Shown here: piece by piece, positions 1 through 10,579 of the stretch | How the letters are laid out: every line of letters starts with the position of its first letter | Position numbering within the stretch: position 1 is the stretch's first letter | NCBI RefSeq assembly: GCF_918797505.1 | Contig: NC_092795.1 | Coordinates: 6,977,434 to 7,041,433 of the forward strand | DNA from: Bemisia tabaci | Lineage: Eukaryota > Arthropoda > Insecta > Hemiptera > Aleyrodidae | DNA length: 64,000 nt | Direction: 5' to 3' | The notes under the pieces: model-generated | Told to the model about the DNA's origin: nothing | Database searches by the model: none | The model's input: the letters and a program-made list of their open reading frames with translations, nothing else | Made by a program: the position numbers and the translations under genes

Positions 1-138
1 ATACTTCCTCTGGAGACAGTGCGAAATAGTAAGCGTTTCCGCAGAAATCGGTAACTATAAGGCTGGCTGGATGCCCGCTTCGCGACGCTACGTGGGGAAG
101 TTCTTGTGGATCTTGGAACTTTAAGCACACATGGAATT

Positions 139-292
139 TCAGTGTTGCGATGTATCGATTGATCTGCCATTTAAACCTATGGAAAAGGATCGATAAACAG
201 GGTGTTTGCAACGAACGCCTTAACAATCGATTCTATACCATAGCTTCAAATAGAGATATATCGATAATCGATCATTCATGCTTCCCCACTGC
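139..292 (+). mobile_element. Family A hAT-like MITE, copy 1
   Basis: Ends are CAGTG and CCACTG, and the flanks carry a perfect 8-bp direct repeat ATGGAATT (131-138 and 293-300), the TSD length of the hAT superfamily. The interior has the family A order: gatctgccatttaaacc, ggatcgataaacaggg, aatcgattct and a TATCGATA at 259-266. It is non-autonomous, with no transposase. Superfamily assignment rests on TSD length and termini only. Confidence 0.85.
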
Positions 293-366
293 ATGGAATT
301 CCATTCTTGCCACCGGGAAACTTGAAATGGATATTTGGACACATCTATGCTAGAAGGAACTATGCA

Positions 367-532
367 ATAGTGTGGCATGATTTGCAATATATCAATTATT
401 GATCTGTCGTTTAGACCTACGGAAAAAGCTCGATAGACAGGGTGCTCGCAACGAACACCTCAATAATCGATTCTTCACCACAGCTTCAAATAGAGAAATA
501 TTGATAATCGATCATTCACGCCTCGCCACTGA
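367..532 (+). mobile_element. Family A hAT-like MITE, copy 2
   Basis: Second copy in the same orientation, about 75 bp after copy 1. A 9-base direct repeat AACTATGCA (358-366 and 533-541) flanks it, consistent with an 8-bp TSD plus one chance base. Its own TSD shows that it inserted independently and was not copied together with copy 1. Confidence 0.82.
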
Positions 533-1017
533 AACTATGCACTAATGAAGAGTGGGAACTCAAAACCTGGTAAGCGCCATCAGGTGTCGCTAAGATTTTG
601 TACCTTTTTTTTTCATGTAATAAACTTTAGGAGCTTGAGAAGAAAAGCAATGCTTGTCATGAAAAAACATGTAATCGAGGGAAAATCATATTCTACACAA
701 TGGAATCATATGAGAAACGTGGAACGATTAGAATCCAAGCAGCCAAGCTGTCACAATGTTAGGGGGCGTAGCATCCTTGTCTCTGGTTTAAAGAATAAAT
801 GAAACTAGGGAACCTAGGTTCTTTTACAATGCGAACCATCATACGCAATCGTAGAATCACGTAATGGCACTTACCAGGTTTAGAATTTCCGCTCTTCCAG
901 TGAGAGTTTAATCAAAATCAAGTATGAAGCAGATAAATCCTATGTGAATAATTCCTTTTGATTTTATTCATCAATTTGACCACGGTTGTTTTTAGCAAGC
1001 ATTTTAAAAAACGAAGC
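533..1017. other. No recognised feature
   Basis: AT-rich sequence with no repeat family or domain-bearing frame that I recognise. Confidence 0.5.
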
Positions 1018-1482
1018 CAGATTACGTCTCTCCTATCCTCGGCTGTGTTGCTCATGTAGACTATAAACCACCCTTTAAGTACGACCGGTGGAAACAAATA
1101 AAATGTGGGAATAGAGATAAGGAAAGGACGCGCGTTGATGACGGCGCAGAGATACAACTATTCGTACTTGATGGATGTCCGTGTTGCATGCGCAAAATTG
1201 AAGGCGCGATGTGGCGAGGCGTGAACTGAACTCCCAGTGCTTAGGTCTATGCTGCCAGAGGACGTCGGTTCAATTTGGGAGAGAAGTTGAGTAACTAGTA
1301 TAGGTCGTATTACGTCTCTCCTGTCTTCGGCCGTGTTTCTCGCATAGCCTCACAGCACCACTACAAATAAAGATCAATCGAAACAGAGGGAGGGAAAGGT
1401 TACGCATTGATGACGGCGCAGAGATAAAACTATTTGTGCTTGATGGATGTCCGTGTTGCATCTGCAAAATTGAAGGCGCGAT
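1018..1482. repeat. Spaced direct duplication of about 175-195 bp
   Basis: The segment at about 1018-1212 (starting attacgtctctcctatcctc, ending attgaaggcgcgatg) recurs diverged at about 1307-1482. Shared blocks include tgatgacggcgcagagata and tgatggatgtccgtgttgca. The starts are about 290 bp apart. It is either a local tandem duplication or two copies of an unknown repeat; no terminal repeat was found. Confidence 0.75.
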
Positions 1483-1915
1483 GCGTGAAAGCTCAATGCT
1501 TTGTTCGGCGATCAATGCTCCTAGCGATTGAAAATTCAAATTTCTATAGATCCTTTTAATTTTTACTTGTTGAAAATATATATGAATATTAAAATTATGT
1601 ATTCAAATTCAAAATTTCAACGAATTGAAAAAATCACTCGGCAAATATGAGGAGACACAACAAGGAATCAGACACACACCAAAAAAAAAAAAAAAAAAAA
1701 AAAAAGAGATTTCATCCATTAGATTTTGAGTTACAAGACATGAAGGGGTTTGATTTTACACTGCGGGGAGTCGAGGACAGGCCCAACCGACTCCTCCTGA
1801 ACCTGTTCCCCTCAAAATCGCAATAACGTGTGTTAAAGCACCGCGGACCCCACATTCGTTAGAACAAAACAACTCGTACGAAAGTTACTCGAACGAATCC
1901 TCTCGGGTCACACCT
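1483..1915. other. AT-rich stretch with a 26-base A run
   Basis: A run of 26 A occupies 1681-1706. No recognisable retroelement body precedes it, so it is not called as a retrotransposon tail. Confidence 0.5.
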
Positions 1916-2169
1916 CTGCCGTTCTAAGGAAAAACGCCGTACGAGCCTTCAGGCGTTGCCAAATTTCCTTCACTAAAATGTGAATTTCCTGGAAAACTTG
2001 CGGATATTTTTCTCTCAATTTTTCACAGCTTTTCATCCGCAATTTAATATGCAGTATCCGAAAATTAAAAGGAGAAAATATGCATACCTCTCCTCAAAAA
2101 TTAACATTTTATCGAAGGCAATTTGGCAACTCTCGAATTTTCATACGGCGTTTTTCCTTAGCGCGACAA
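1916..2169. mobile_element. Family B MITE
   Basis: The left end is ctgccgttctaaggaaaaac, followed by gccgtacgagccttcaggcg. The right end is a degraded inverted version (atacggcgtttttccttagc, then gcgacaa). The interior matches other B copies (gttgccaaatttcc near the left end, ggcaatttggcaac near the right). No clean TSD is visible here, although other copies show 4 bp. Confidence 0.75.
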
Positions 2170-2212
2170 AGTTCCTCCCGCTCCTAGATCGAGCTAGGGA
2201 ACCGGACCGCCA

Positions 2213-2438
2213 CACAGTGGATCGAGTCAATCAGAGAGATCGGATATGAATTTTCTGATAAAAACTACACATTTTGATGTTTAAATCGTCGCATTCTAAA
2301 CGTGTGTCTGGAAGAAAATTTCACGAGGAAACCAATGGAACCGTTTTCAAAACCTCAAAATTTTGTACGAACGGAGTTATGAGCTTTTAAAGTTTCGGAA
2401 CTTTTGTCCGACCTCTCCTATCGACTCGATCCACTGTG
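2213..2438 (+). mobile_element. Family G element, copy 1
   Basis: Terminal inverted repeats begin cacagtggatcgagtcaatc and end with the reverse complement gactcgatccactgtg. An inner inverted block reads gagaggtcggac / gtccgacctctc. The interior shares acattttgatgttta and gaggaaaccaatg with copies near 19.2, 38.7 and 52.5 kb. The superfamily is not recognised and no TSD was resolved. It lies 43 bp downstream of a family B element. Confidence 0.78.
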
Positions 2439-3385
2439 CGGCGCCGCGGTTCTACGGTGAAGCGGTAAATTTTTACAAAGTGGAAAATACGTCCGAGGAA
2501 ACGGTTCTTAACGGACCGCGCCGTAAATCGACGGCGCGAAGTCCACTTACGCGGGGGTAGCGTCGAGCGGATAAACGACTCCGTAGTCCGTAAACGAGAG
2601 TAAAAAGTGAGAGAGGGAAATCTGGATCCTCGAGCTCCGTGGGACCCCCAAGCACCCCCCCCCCCCAGGGGGTTGGGGGGGGGCACGCGCACGGTTCGTC
2701 CCCGAGACGGCGCGGGGCGAACATCAAAAATGCATTTGCTCCGCTAATTTGTTGCGAAAAGTTAAAAGCTCCGACCGTTAAAATATTCGCGCGGTTATTA
2801 AAGTTGGGAGCATCCCGTAAAGATTAAAACAGTATCCAGAGAGCCGGAATTATCCGCGTTCGACACTATCGTTTCCTGTTTCGTCTTGAGTTACTGTTTT
2901 CGGCGCGGTTTTCCGTCGATCCGCGGCCGGGGCCCTTTCGTTAAGTCGGTGGCTTCGTGTTCATTACGGGCGGGAGAACTACTCTCGTTTCCGACTGTTC
3001 TGTCCCCCGGAGCTTTCCGTTTTTCCTTATCGAATTTCCGCCCGAGAACTATGATTACCGCCGGGAAAGCTGGGTTATTACCCCGTTAGTTGCAGCAATT
3101 AAGTAAGTTTTATGTAAGCTTCAAGAATGCACAGAAATTCTCGAGTCCTTGCGAAATGCCTTAATGCACCCGTAATGGACACTTTTTCTCCTTGTGCCTC
3201 CATCCGCTGCTATACTTGCACGCAAAGAAGCAATTTTGTAAGTATCGGAAGCAGAAGAGAAAGGGATCCATCTTTGAAAGGATCTTAGACGGAAAACTAC
3301 CTAATTATGTAAAATTCAAGAAATTGATAACTAAAGGGAATATCAAATCAGGGTTTCGAGTTTGGAGAGGTCTTGTACATCTCGG
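2439..3385. other. GC-rich stretch with homopolymers
   Basis: It contains a 12-C run (2655-2666) and a nearby G run (2674-2682). Several overlapping short frames are an effect of composition. No gene or repeat family is recognised. Confidence 0.5.
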
Positions 3386-3499
3386 CAGTGGCGAATGATC
3401 GATCATCGATATTTCTCCATTTGAAGCCGCGGTGAAGAATCGATCGGTGTTCGTTTCAGCAAACAGCAAATATATCGATCCATCGAATGACGTAGTCAC
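3386..3499 (-). mobile_element. Family A MITE, diverged copy
   Basis: It starts cagtggcgaatgatcgatca in reverse orientation and keeps the ccatttgaagc, aatcgat and ggtgttcg blocks. The distal end (gacgtagtcact) departs from the usual family A terminus, and no TSD was found. Confidence 0.6.
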
Positions 3500-3516
3500 T
3501 AAATCAGTCAGTTTGC

Positions 3517-3792
3517 TGTTCTAAACACCGGCATTTTCAAATTTTCCCGCTAGCCGTGACGTCGTGGTGCGTAACCAGGATTAAAAAAACTGAGGTGTTG
3601 CTTGGTTTTTCGTATGTTTTCATCAGTTGAACATGACTTGTAAAATTAGTCGCATAAAAACGCCTTTCAACGCTCCAACTAGCTCCCTTTCTCTCACTAT
3701 TCCGGGAAAAAATGTCCCCGATTTTCTCGAAAAACCCCCAAGAGTCCCCGAAAGTTCCCAATTTTGGTTTTTCATATTTGGTAGACACCCTG
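3517..3792 (+). mobile_element. Family I element, 5'-truncated
   Basis: It matches the right two thirds of the full copy at 35603-36001: aacaccggcattttcaaatt, cttggtttttcgtatgtttt, agctccctttct, gtccccgattttct, and the right end gtagacaccctg. The left third, with its CAGGGTGTCTAC end, is missing. Confidence 0.75.
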
Positions 3793-4482
3793 ATCAGGAA
3801 AACGACTAGTTTTCCCTGGGGACAGTCATGTCCTGCATCCACAAAAAGCCCAGGTGAAACGAGCGCAATTTTTGGAGGTGGATCTGGTTGGCGGTCGCAC
3901 GCGCCGGCGCGGCGCTGGGGCGAAGCGATCGCTCGGCGGGGGCGCCGACGGCGGAACAAAGGGAACGGAAACCGAAGGACGTCAAAGGGCGAATGCTAAT
4001 CGCAGGTATCTCACCGATGATTAATTGCCTGATTGATTGACTCCGGCCGCGATCTTATCTCCTCCTCCCTCCATCCCCCCTCTCTCCTCCTCACGATACC
4101 CCCGACGAGCTTTCCGCCCCCCCCCCCCCACTCGCGCTTTGAGCTTTTCTCCGGAACTCCAGCCGCGAAACGAATTACGCCGAAAATACGAGCCAAGCGG
4201 GACTCCTTTCCGAATTTGATCGGCCCCGCTTGATTCCGCCAGTTCTCGAAAACCACCCAACTCGGGAGGGCTGGGGGGAGGGGGAGGATTGTAGAGTATA
4301 CTAGAGCACGTGGATACGGAGAGTATGGACTTGTTGAAACATAGAGCACTTAAGGCCCGAAGGTCAGCCCAATTTCCCCACAAGAAAACCTAATGGGTCT
4401 GTTGCACGCAAGAGATACTACCAAATAAATGTACTCTTTACAAGTAAAATTGCATGAAAATCACGTTGAGCATGCAAAAAAA
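3793..4482. other. GC-rich stretch, no recognised feature
   Basis: It contains gcgcc-rich sequence around 3900-3955 and a 13-C run at 4117-4129. Short overlapping frames on both strands reflect composition. Confidence 0.45.
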
Positions 4483-4713
4483 CACTGGTATAAAAAACCT
4501 CTTGGACCAATGCCGCGGTGCATCGACTTAAGAGTGCAGTTTCATGTCGCCGGATTTAAGAGTCTTGAAGTCTCGTTTCAAGCGAATTTTGCATTGATTC
4601 AATTCAAACGTGAATTGAATCAATGCAAAATCCGCTTGAAACAAGAGTTCAAGGCTCTTAAATCCGGCGACAAGAAACTGCACTCTTGAACCAAGAGGTT
4701 TTCTTTACCAGTG
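4483..4713. mobile_element. Family H foldback element
   Basis: Near-complete palindrome. It starts cactggtataaaaaacctct and ends with the inverse (agaggttttctttaccagtg). Inner arms include gtcgccggatttaagagt / ctcttaaatccggcgac and attcaattca / tgaattgaat at the centre. RNA from it would form a long hairpin. No TSD was found. Confidence 0.75.
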
Positions 4714-5448
4714 AGGCCTGAAATCCATTTGTTTTTCCTTCGTATTTCATACTTTGATTCGACGAAAGTACATAGTTTGAAGGCTGAAGAAAGCACTGGT
4801 AGTTCTGCGAGATTTTTATATATCGCCGTCAAGTTTTTTTTTATCTTATTGTTATTTTTTTTCTGTTTCGATGATGAAAACGCAGCTTAAGCGCGGAGCT
4901 TGGGAGGTCCGAGGAGGGGGCGAAGTGGAAACTTGAAAGCGTGGCGCGGGGTCGGGAAAAACGTGCAATGTAAACGTCGAGACCAAAAGTTCCTACTTCT
5001 CTTTTGTTGGACTTGGACGCACGGCTGGAATCAGCGAGACACGGCCAGGAGGAATGCTCGCGCTATCTCAGTCGCTTGCGCTTGTTACTCGCTCGGCAAA
5101 TACCGAGTTTTCTTCTGTATTGTCCGCACCGCGCCGCACAATGGCCGGAAAAGCGGAAAAGTCTGCTCGTCGGCCGTTGGGGTGTGGTCGAGCAAAGTCG
5201 AGGTGGCTAAGGGGAGCTTTTGAAGGGTGTCTACCGTCCCGGAAATTGTAGGTTTTTTATGGTGGCCCGGGAATACTGATAAAGTACCGAAACTTTGCAG
5301 TACACAGAAAGAAATTCCAACACAAAAGTTTGGCCAATACGGGAAGTAAAATGCAACATGACGCTAGCCTTCGGTTGACAATTTCAAGAGAAAATGTCAG
5401 CTAGTTTTCTTGAAGAATTTTAATAAAAAACGAGTGGTGAATACCAAC
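4714..5448. other. No recognised feature
   Basis: Mixed-composition sequence. The words gggtgtctaccgtcccggaa near 5226 resemble the left end of families I/J but do not continue as either. Confidence 0.4.
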
Positions 5449-5458
5449 GTCGCAATCA

Positions 5459-5619
5459 TTGGCGGATCCAGAAATTTGGCAACACCGGAATTCCTCCATT
5501 TAAACCTATGGAAATGTATCGATTCTTAGAGGAGCCGGTCGCTCCGACAAGAATCGATTATTTAGCATAGGTTTAAATGGAGGAAATACGGTGTTGCCAA
5601 ATTGCTGGATCCGCCTCTG
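5459..5619. mobile_element. Foldback MITE related to family A ends
   Basis: Terminal arms read ggcggatccagaaatttggc and gccaaattgctggatccgcc. The inner arms contain ccatttaaacctatg and its inverse, shared with family A. The flanks carry GTCGCAATCA (5449-5458 and 5620-5629), a duplication of about 8-10 bp. This is consistent with a hAT-like or Mutator-like MITE. The overlap with family A suggests common ancestry or recombination. Confidence 0.78.
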
Positions 5620-5649
5620 GTCGCAATCAAAGGAATGTATGTTTCCAGT

Positions 5650-6325
5650 CTCTCTATTGTTTTCACAAGCGAATGGGTCAGTTGCGCCGGTCACAGACTC
5701 ATGTTTTGGTGTTTGATTCCTGTAGCTCAGCGAAAAATATTAGGCTCTGTCCAAACGGCATCTACGTTCAATATTAACCGAGATATCGCGCTTTGAAAAA
5801 TTCTGTTTATGACGTCATCCACATGCAAAAATACAGTCGGTGCTAATAACAGACCCTTCTGTTTACAGGGCTCCTGCATTTTCTATGTTGTACTCACAGA
5901 ATTTTTCTGTTGTGAGAGCAGAGGTTTGGTCGTGAGCACTGAATACTCTGTCCTCATAACGGAAACTTCTGTAGCTGTAACAAGGAAAGTGTAGGAGCCC
6001 TGTAAACATAACTATTTTTTCAGTGCACCGCGGTATAGTGACACCTTTGGTTTCTTCCACTTTGCTCTCATCCGAGTTTCACGTTGAGTAACCAGTGAAA
6101 ATGTGTCTCCCTGATAAATGAAAGCAAGCTGGAGGAAACCAAGGGTGTCACTACCGCGGTGGACGACGTCATAAACCGAATTGTTCAAAGTGCGATATCT
6201 CGGTTAATATTGATCGTAGAGAGTTGCTGTCTAGAGATATCTTATTACTTTTAGCCGATCCACAAGAATCAAGCATCAAAACACGATTCTGTGACGAGCG
6301 CAACTGATCAATTCTCCATTATCCT
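5650..6325. mobile_element. Family E long inverted-repeat element
   Basis: Two arms of about 165 bp (about 5660-5820 and 6160-6325) are inverted copies: tcaatattaaccgagatatc against gatatctcggttaatattga, and tttatgacgtcatccac against gtggacgacgtcataaa. The spacer holds a smaller inverted pair, gtttacagggctcctgc / gtaggagccctgtaaac, and gtgacacctttggtttctt / gaaaccaagggtgtcac. The spacer may be a further nested element. Other E copies lie near 26.8 and 63.5 kb. Confidence 0.72.
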
Positions 6326-6597
6326 CAAAACCTCAAATTTACAACCACCGTGCGGCGGAACGGCATTAAAAATAACGTATATCCAGAGTGTAACTAGAAC
6401 AGGGCAAAGCGACGCGACCCTCTTTCGCCGTTTTTCAATGGGAGGACTGAAAAAGTGAATAAATTATTATTTGCTCCAGTCATCTCCAAACTTTTTGAAA
6501 AACCCTCGGTCCAGATATTTCCTTGTTTTAGGCCCTCGCTCCGGGAGCATCGAAATGAATACATTTCATCAGCGTGTATTCAACGTCACAGTCGCCT
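6326..6597. other. No recognised feature
   Basis: Unique-looking sequence between a family E and a family B element. Confidence 0.4.
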
Positions 6598-6853
6598 CTA
6601 CCGTGCTATGTAAAAATGCCGTTTTAATATTCCGACATTGCCGAATCCTTGCTGATGAAATCTGAGTTTTATCGAAATCAAAACAGATTATGTTCCATTG
6701 AATTTCTCCAAAAATTTGAACATTATTCAATCTGAAGTATCTGACTATTCCAAAGAGAAATGGTCAAAACTTTTCTCCAAAATGAATTTTTTGTCAGGGA
6801 AAATTTGGCAACACCGATGCGTATACGGCGTTTTTCCTTCAAAATGGCGGAAT
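6598..6853. mobile_element. Family B MITE, degraded
   Basis: It begins ctaccgtgctatgtaaaaat and ends within tacggcgtttttccttc. Spacing and internal order match better B copies, and the right inner block ggaaaatttggcaacaccg is clear. No TSD was found. Confidence 0.62.
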
Positions 6854-7089
6854 TTTTCCACTCTCCAGAACAAAAAGCCTCCAGGCTCTGATCCCGGAAA
6901 AGTATAAAGAACTTCGTGACAATATTCAGAACGTTTCATGGAAAAGAAATCGAAGGGGAAAAAATGGCGCTCCAGAAAAAAGGAACGAAGTCACGTAAGC
7001 TGTTACCAATATAGGGCAATTTAATTTTTGACATGAATTTGGCCGTGCAGATTTTTGTGCAAATTTGAAAGAATTTTTTGCAGAGCACG

Positions 7090-7510
7090 CTAAAGCGTTG
7101 TGGACGGGGCCGGCTGGAGCGTGTATCGAAAACAGTCGATTAGTAGCGCCTAACAAGACCCTGGGATACTTCATGCATTGCGCGTATAGCACGGTGCGTG
7201 GGCAGCGCGTAGTAGCGCCTAACAAGACCCTGGAATACTTCATGCATTGCGCGTATAGCACGGTGTGCCGGGTGTGCGCTCAAGTCGTAGAAAAACCGCA
7301 ATTTCTTCGTGTCAAACCTACCCCAGTTTACACCGCCGCTGACGTCACCGGCGCTTTATAATTCCCATTCATTCTTATGGCCTCGACTAACGAGCATACC
7401 CTATCTTTCCCTCCTGCACATAGTTCTGTTTGATAGAAGTACGCCCAATTTTTCCCGAGAATAGTAAAGCTCACCCGCATTAATGGTCGTGCCTCAGCAG
7501 CTCCGTCCCT
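7090..7510 (+). mobile_element. Family L-derived insertion with 9-bp TSD
   Basis: A 421-bp insertion inside a K element, flanked by CAGAGCACG (7081-7089 and 7511-7519). It contains family L words (gttgtggacgggg, cgctgacgtcaccggcgctt, ctcgactaacgagca, ttctgtttgatagaagtacg) and two direct copies of motif M. A 9-bp TSD is typical of Mutator-like elements, but no terminal inverted repeat is visible at the junctions. Confidence 0.68.
7141..7275 (+). repeat. Two direct units of motif M
   Basis: Tandem units of about 69 bp, each containing tagtagcgcctaacaagacc, then tacttcatgcattgcgcg and tatagcacggtg. The same motif occurs reversed in tandem near 39.5 kb, as a palindrome at 20382-20459 and alone near 28.99 kb. 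Confidence 0.75.
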
Positions 7511-7633
7511 CAGAGCACGAAGCAAATACCTTAAATTGTTCAAAGGAATTCGCACACGCGTCCTCTCGTAAACCTCTCCACCTCACCTGATGTGGTTTGG
7601 TTCCTTCATGCTAAAAGCAGCCCAATAAAACAA

Positions 7634-7962
7634 AAAAATTGCCGTGTTAGTGGTGTTTTGAATGAACTTATAATTTGACCGTACAGCGGCGTTGTACAGA
7701 AAGGAGCCAAGCCACATCAGCTATTGCCAAATTTAAAGGGGCCATTTAGTTTTTCTCATGAAAATGGCCGTGCAGATTTTTGTGCAAATTTCAGTGAATT
7801 TTCTGCATAGCACGAAGCAAATGCCTTAATGCCTTTAATGCCTCTTGTAAGAAAATCAATCGCCCAGTTATAATTGGCAATAGCTGATTTGGTTTGATTA
7901 CTCTCTACTAAACGCGGTCCAATTATAAGTTCATTCAGAACACCACTAACACGGCAATTTTA
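7634..7962. mobile_element. Family K element with long terminal inverted repeats
   Basis: Outer arms of about 45 bp read aaaattgccgtgttagtggt and, inverted, accactaacacggcaatttt. Inside them are the K core words ccaagccacatcagctattg and gccgtgcagatttttgtgca, then gcacgaagcaaatgcctt. Other K copies lack these outer arms. It is either a subfamily with longer ends or a K core captured within another foldback. Confidence 0.72.
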
Positions 7963-8551
7963 ACCCTAGCTTTTTCTCAGTGTACCGCTTTGCAAATGCG
8001 GCGAACATGAGACGCGATGCTCACCGCTGATCGATGGATCGATCGAACGGCGGCGGCGGGGGGGGGGGGGGCGGACGGCGAAATCTCGGGCACTCGGCCA
8101 TAATAACGCGGAAAGTTGGGCGATGCGATTGGAGGAAACTTTAGGGCGGAATTACTAACGACGTCTCTGTTTTAGTTGGATGATAAATTAGGAGCCTCGC
8201 AAGCGGCGCCGTACCCGTGTTCCGACTCGCTACCGAGTTCAGGGCAATTAAACAGCAAAAATCCACCCCCTCGTCCGCCCCCCGGGTCGCCCTCCCCGAA
8301 AAATCCCCCGGAAACTCGGGCAGGAACTCGTTTTTGGACGGAGCTTGGCAACGGTGGAAAAGTTCAGCGATGCACCCATTGCACCCTGCACTCGGCAGCA
8401 ACGATGACTCGACGTTAATCATACCGCGAGCTTCGATTTTTGGTGCATTTCCTTTGCTACGAGCTCAATTTCACACTGAAAACGGTCGTTCAGCAGCATC
8501 GTGCGGGGGCTCCATATCGCCCCCCCCCCCTCCAAAAAAAATCCGTCCATT
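7963..8551. other. No recognised feature; homopolymers
   Basis: It contains a 14-G run (8058-8071) and an 11-C run (8520-8530). The 135-residue open frame at 8217-8624 crosses this stretch, is proline- and serine-rich by composition, and runs into a family C element, so it is not called as a gene. Confidence 0.45.
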
Positions 8552-8826
8552 CAGGTTGCCTCAGTCCGGGAATACCGGAAAAACCGAGAAATATCAGGGA
8601 ATTTTAAAAAGTCAAGGAAAATGACGAAAATGTCAGGGAAAAATGTGTAAGCACCTGTATTTGTTGGGTTTGACGTTTCGAACAACAAATGCCCAAAAAC
8701 TATTTCTAATCGTGTTTTTATGACCATCTGGCATATCTTCAATAATTGTCAGGTAATTTCACTAATATGTCAGGAAATCAGGGAAATGTCAGGGGATTTC
8801 ATTTTCTGAATTTGGTGGCAACCCTG
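8552..8826 (+). mobile_element. Family C element
   Basis: The ends are caggttgcctcagtccggga and ggtggcaaccctg. The interior repeats the word gtcaggg(a) at short intervals and carries the conserved core gtttgacgtttcgaacaaca. Flanks TCCATT and TCAATT agree at 5 of 6 positions, a probable 6-bp TSD. The superfamily is unassigned. Confidence 0.78.
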
Positions 8827-8837
8827 TCAATTGTAAT

Positions 8838-8887
8838 CTTTTCACTTTAACCGGAATCATTTTTTCACTTTAACCTGAATCATTTTA
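8838..8887 (+). repeat. Two-unit tandem repeat of about 23 bp
   Basis: The word tttcactttaaccggaatca is followed directly by tttcactttaacctgaatca. Confidence 0.7.
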
Positions 8888-9226
8888 TATCTTATTGTGT
8901 AAATTACACATGGGGCAAGTAAAATTCATGGATTTCCACTCAGGTACCGTTCAAGTGTTAAGCAAGGCATTTTGGGCGACTTTTTGACCCTCCTCTTTGT
9001 AATGCATCTGTAAGGCAACCTTCACTTTCTTTTGAATTAAAGAAGACTGCCTTTATCTTTCCCAATTTTTTCAGGAAGTAACGAAGAAAAGCTGAAAATG
9101 ACCGGGAAAAGATATATGTATAAGCAAATATATTTTCCCCTAAAAGTTGGAGGCTCACGTAAGACCAGGCTTGACCCACTCCCCTTTCGTAAGACCTCGG
9201 AAGGCAAGCTCAGACCCTTCTCCATA
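8888..9226. other. No recognised feature
   Basis: No repeat family or gene recognised. Confidence 0.4.
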
Positions 9227-9478
9227 CTGCCGTGCAAAGGAAGAGAGTCGTATGAACACTCGAGAGTTGACACGTCTCCCCGGATAAAACATGTATCTCT
9301 GAGGAATGTCATGCATATTTTCTGTCAAATTTTCAGGCATTTTGGGTTAAATTGCGAACAAAATCGTCTGAAAAATTCGAGGGGAAAAGTTCATAATTTT
9401 CCCAGTAAATTCGTCTTTTCTTTAAGAAAATATTGCAACTTCCGAAGGCTCATAGGGGGTTCTTCCTTTGCACGGCAG
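9227..9478. mobile_element. Family B MITE with 4-bp TSD
   Basis: The left end is ctgccgtgcaaaggaagaga and the right end ttcttcctttgcacggcag. It is flanked by CATA at 9223-9226 and 9479-9482. The interior includes attaaattgcgaacaaaat, shared among B copies. It has no coding capacity. Confidence 0.85.
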
Positions 9479-10149
9479 CATAGCTTCCGTAACTCTTAAT
9501 CGGCCCCTTATCGAGAACCTTTTCAGTTCTCAATGAGAAAAATTTGAGACCGAGCTCCTCAGCGGATCTAAGGAGGGGGGGGGGGGTGCGCGGAGGTCTC
9601 AAAAAGTAGGATCGCAGGAGCGTGGAAGCCGCACATCGTGAGCTGCTCAATAATTGATTTAACAATACTCCCAATACAAAAAGTGTTCAAAGCTCCGAGC
9701 TTCGACGGGATCGGCAGGGGGGAGGGGGGGGGCGGCAAAAAAAATTGGAAACTTTTCACATTACTTACTGCATTTATATTTATGGTTTTCGTAATCCCGC
9801 AGGACCGTAGCCTGCTGCAAGCTCCTGCAGCGCCGCGCCCCTCCCCCGCACCCCTTTTTTTTCTCATCATTTATTTATTTTATATCCAGTTAGCTTTTCA
9901 TTCGACAAGGTCCGTCGGCCGGAGGGGGCGAGGGGGGCTCCTTCTCACTCCTTCGTTTCCTCCACCTGCTTGCCACCCCCTCCGACCTTATCCTTAAAGG
10001 CGCCCGCGAAGTCTTTTGAGACGTAGAACAATGTAGACACGTCAACCCGGTTCTCTTATCAGCCGTAACCTTTGGGCTCGCTTCGACGGGCTGACAAGAA
10101 ATGTTCCGCGCGAGGATTTTTCGAACGTGAGAGATTCCGCCTCGGAACC
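9479..10149. other. No recognised feature; G-rich tracts
   Basis: A 12-G run lies at 9575-9586 and a 9-G run near 9724-9732. The frames of 100-119 residues in this stretch span these tracts and show no domain. Confidence 0.45.
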
Positions 10150-10275
10150 GTCTTAAAGTTCAATTACCTAATAGGGCTACCTGCAGGCAGATTATTTGAA
10201 TTGATGGACAAAACAAATAAGGGGAAAATGAAGGGATTCTATTGGTTGAAACAGGTGGCACTTATCAATGAAGGG
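10150..10275 (+). repeat. Family P fragment
   Basis: A block resembling 38990-39090: attgatggacaaaacaaata, then ggattctattggttgaaaca. It matches only part of the longer P copy. Confidence 0.5.
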
Positions 10276-10284
10276 AGCGGTTCT

Positions 10285-10376
10285 AAATTGCGTAACGCAT
10301 TTTTTCAGCATTTTTGATCCCTCTCCCCCCTTGTAAAACTTTCGTGATGTACTTCCTCCAGAGCGTTACGTAATTT
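10285..10376. mobile_element. Short inverted-repeat element
   Basis: Terminal arms aaattgcgtaacgc and gcgttacgtaattt enclose about 64 bp containing tttttgatccctctcccccc. It is compact and non-coding. The family is not named, and no TSD was resolved. Confidence 0.55.
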
Positions 10377-10415
10377 ATGAATGGTCCATACGGAAGGAAA
10401 TGATAGGCTGACCAT

Positions 10416-10578
10416 CAGCGGCCAGGCGTAAATGATAGATAATCGATTTTCCCTTATATGAAGCTTTAGTAAAGAATCGATTATTAAGATGTTTGCTGCG
10501 AACACCGTGTTATCGATCCTTTATCATTGCTTTAAAGGGCAAGTCAATCTATACCTCGCAAAACAAGCCACGCCACTG
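10416..10578 (-). mobile_element. Family A hAT-like MITE
   Basis: The ends are cagcggccaggcgtaaatga and caagccacgccactg. Flanks CTGACCAT (10408-10415) and CTAACCGT (10579-10586) match at 6 of 8 positions, compatible with an old 8-bp TSD. The interior keeps ataatcgatttt, aagaatcgattatta and tgcgaacacc. Confidence 0.78.
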
Positions 10579-10579
10579 C

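Larger units (their letters stand above)
6970..7616 (+). mobile_element. Family K element interrupted by an L/M insertion
   Basis: The left half (ggaacgaagtcacgtaagct, gggcaatttaattttt, gccgtgcagatttttgtgca) ends at cagagcacg, 7089. The right half resumes at cagagcacgaagcaaatacc (7511) and ends with ttggttccttcatgct. The intact K copy at 29299-29549 has cagagcacgaagcaaat once, so the second copy here marks a 9-bp TSD. Confidence 0.78.

Noticed and set aside
8217..8624. 135-residue open frame
   Set aside because: Proline- and serine-rich composition from C runs, and it reads into a family C element.
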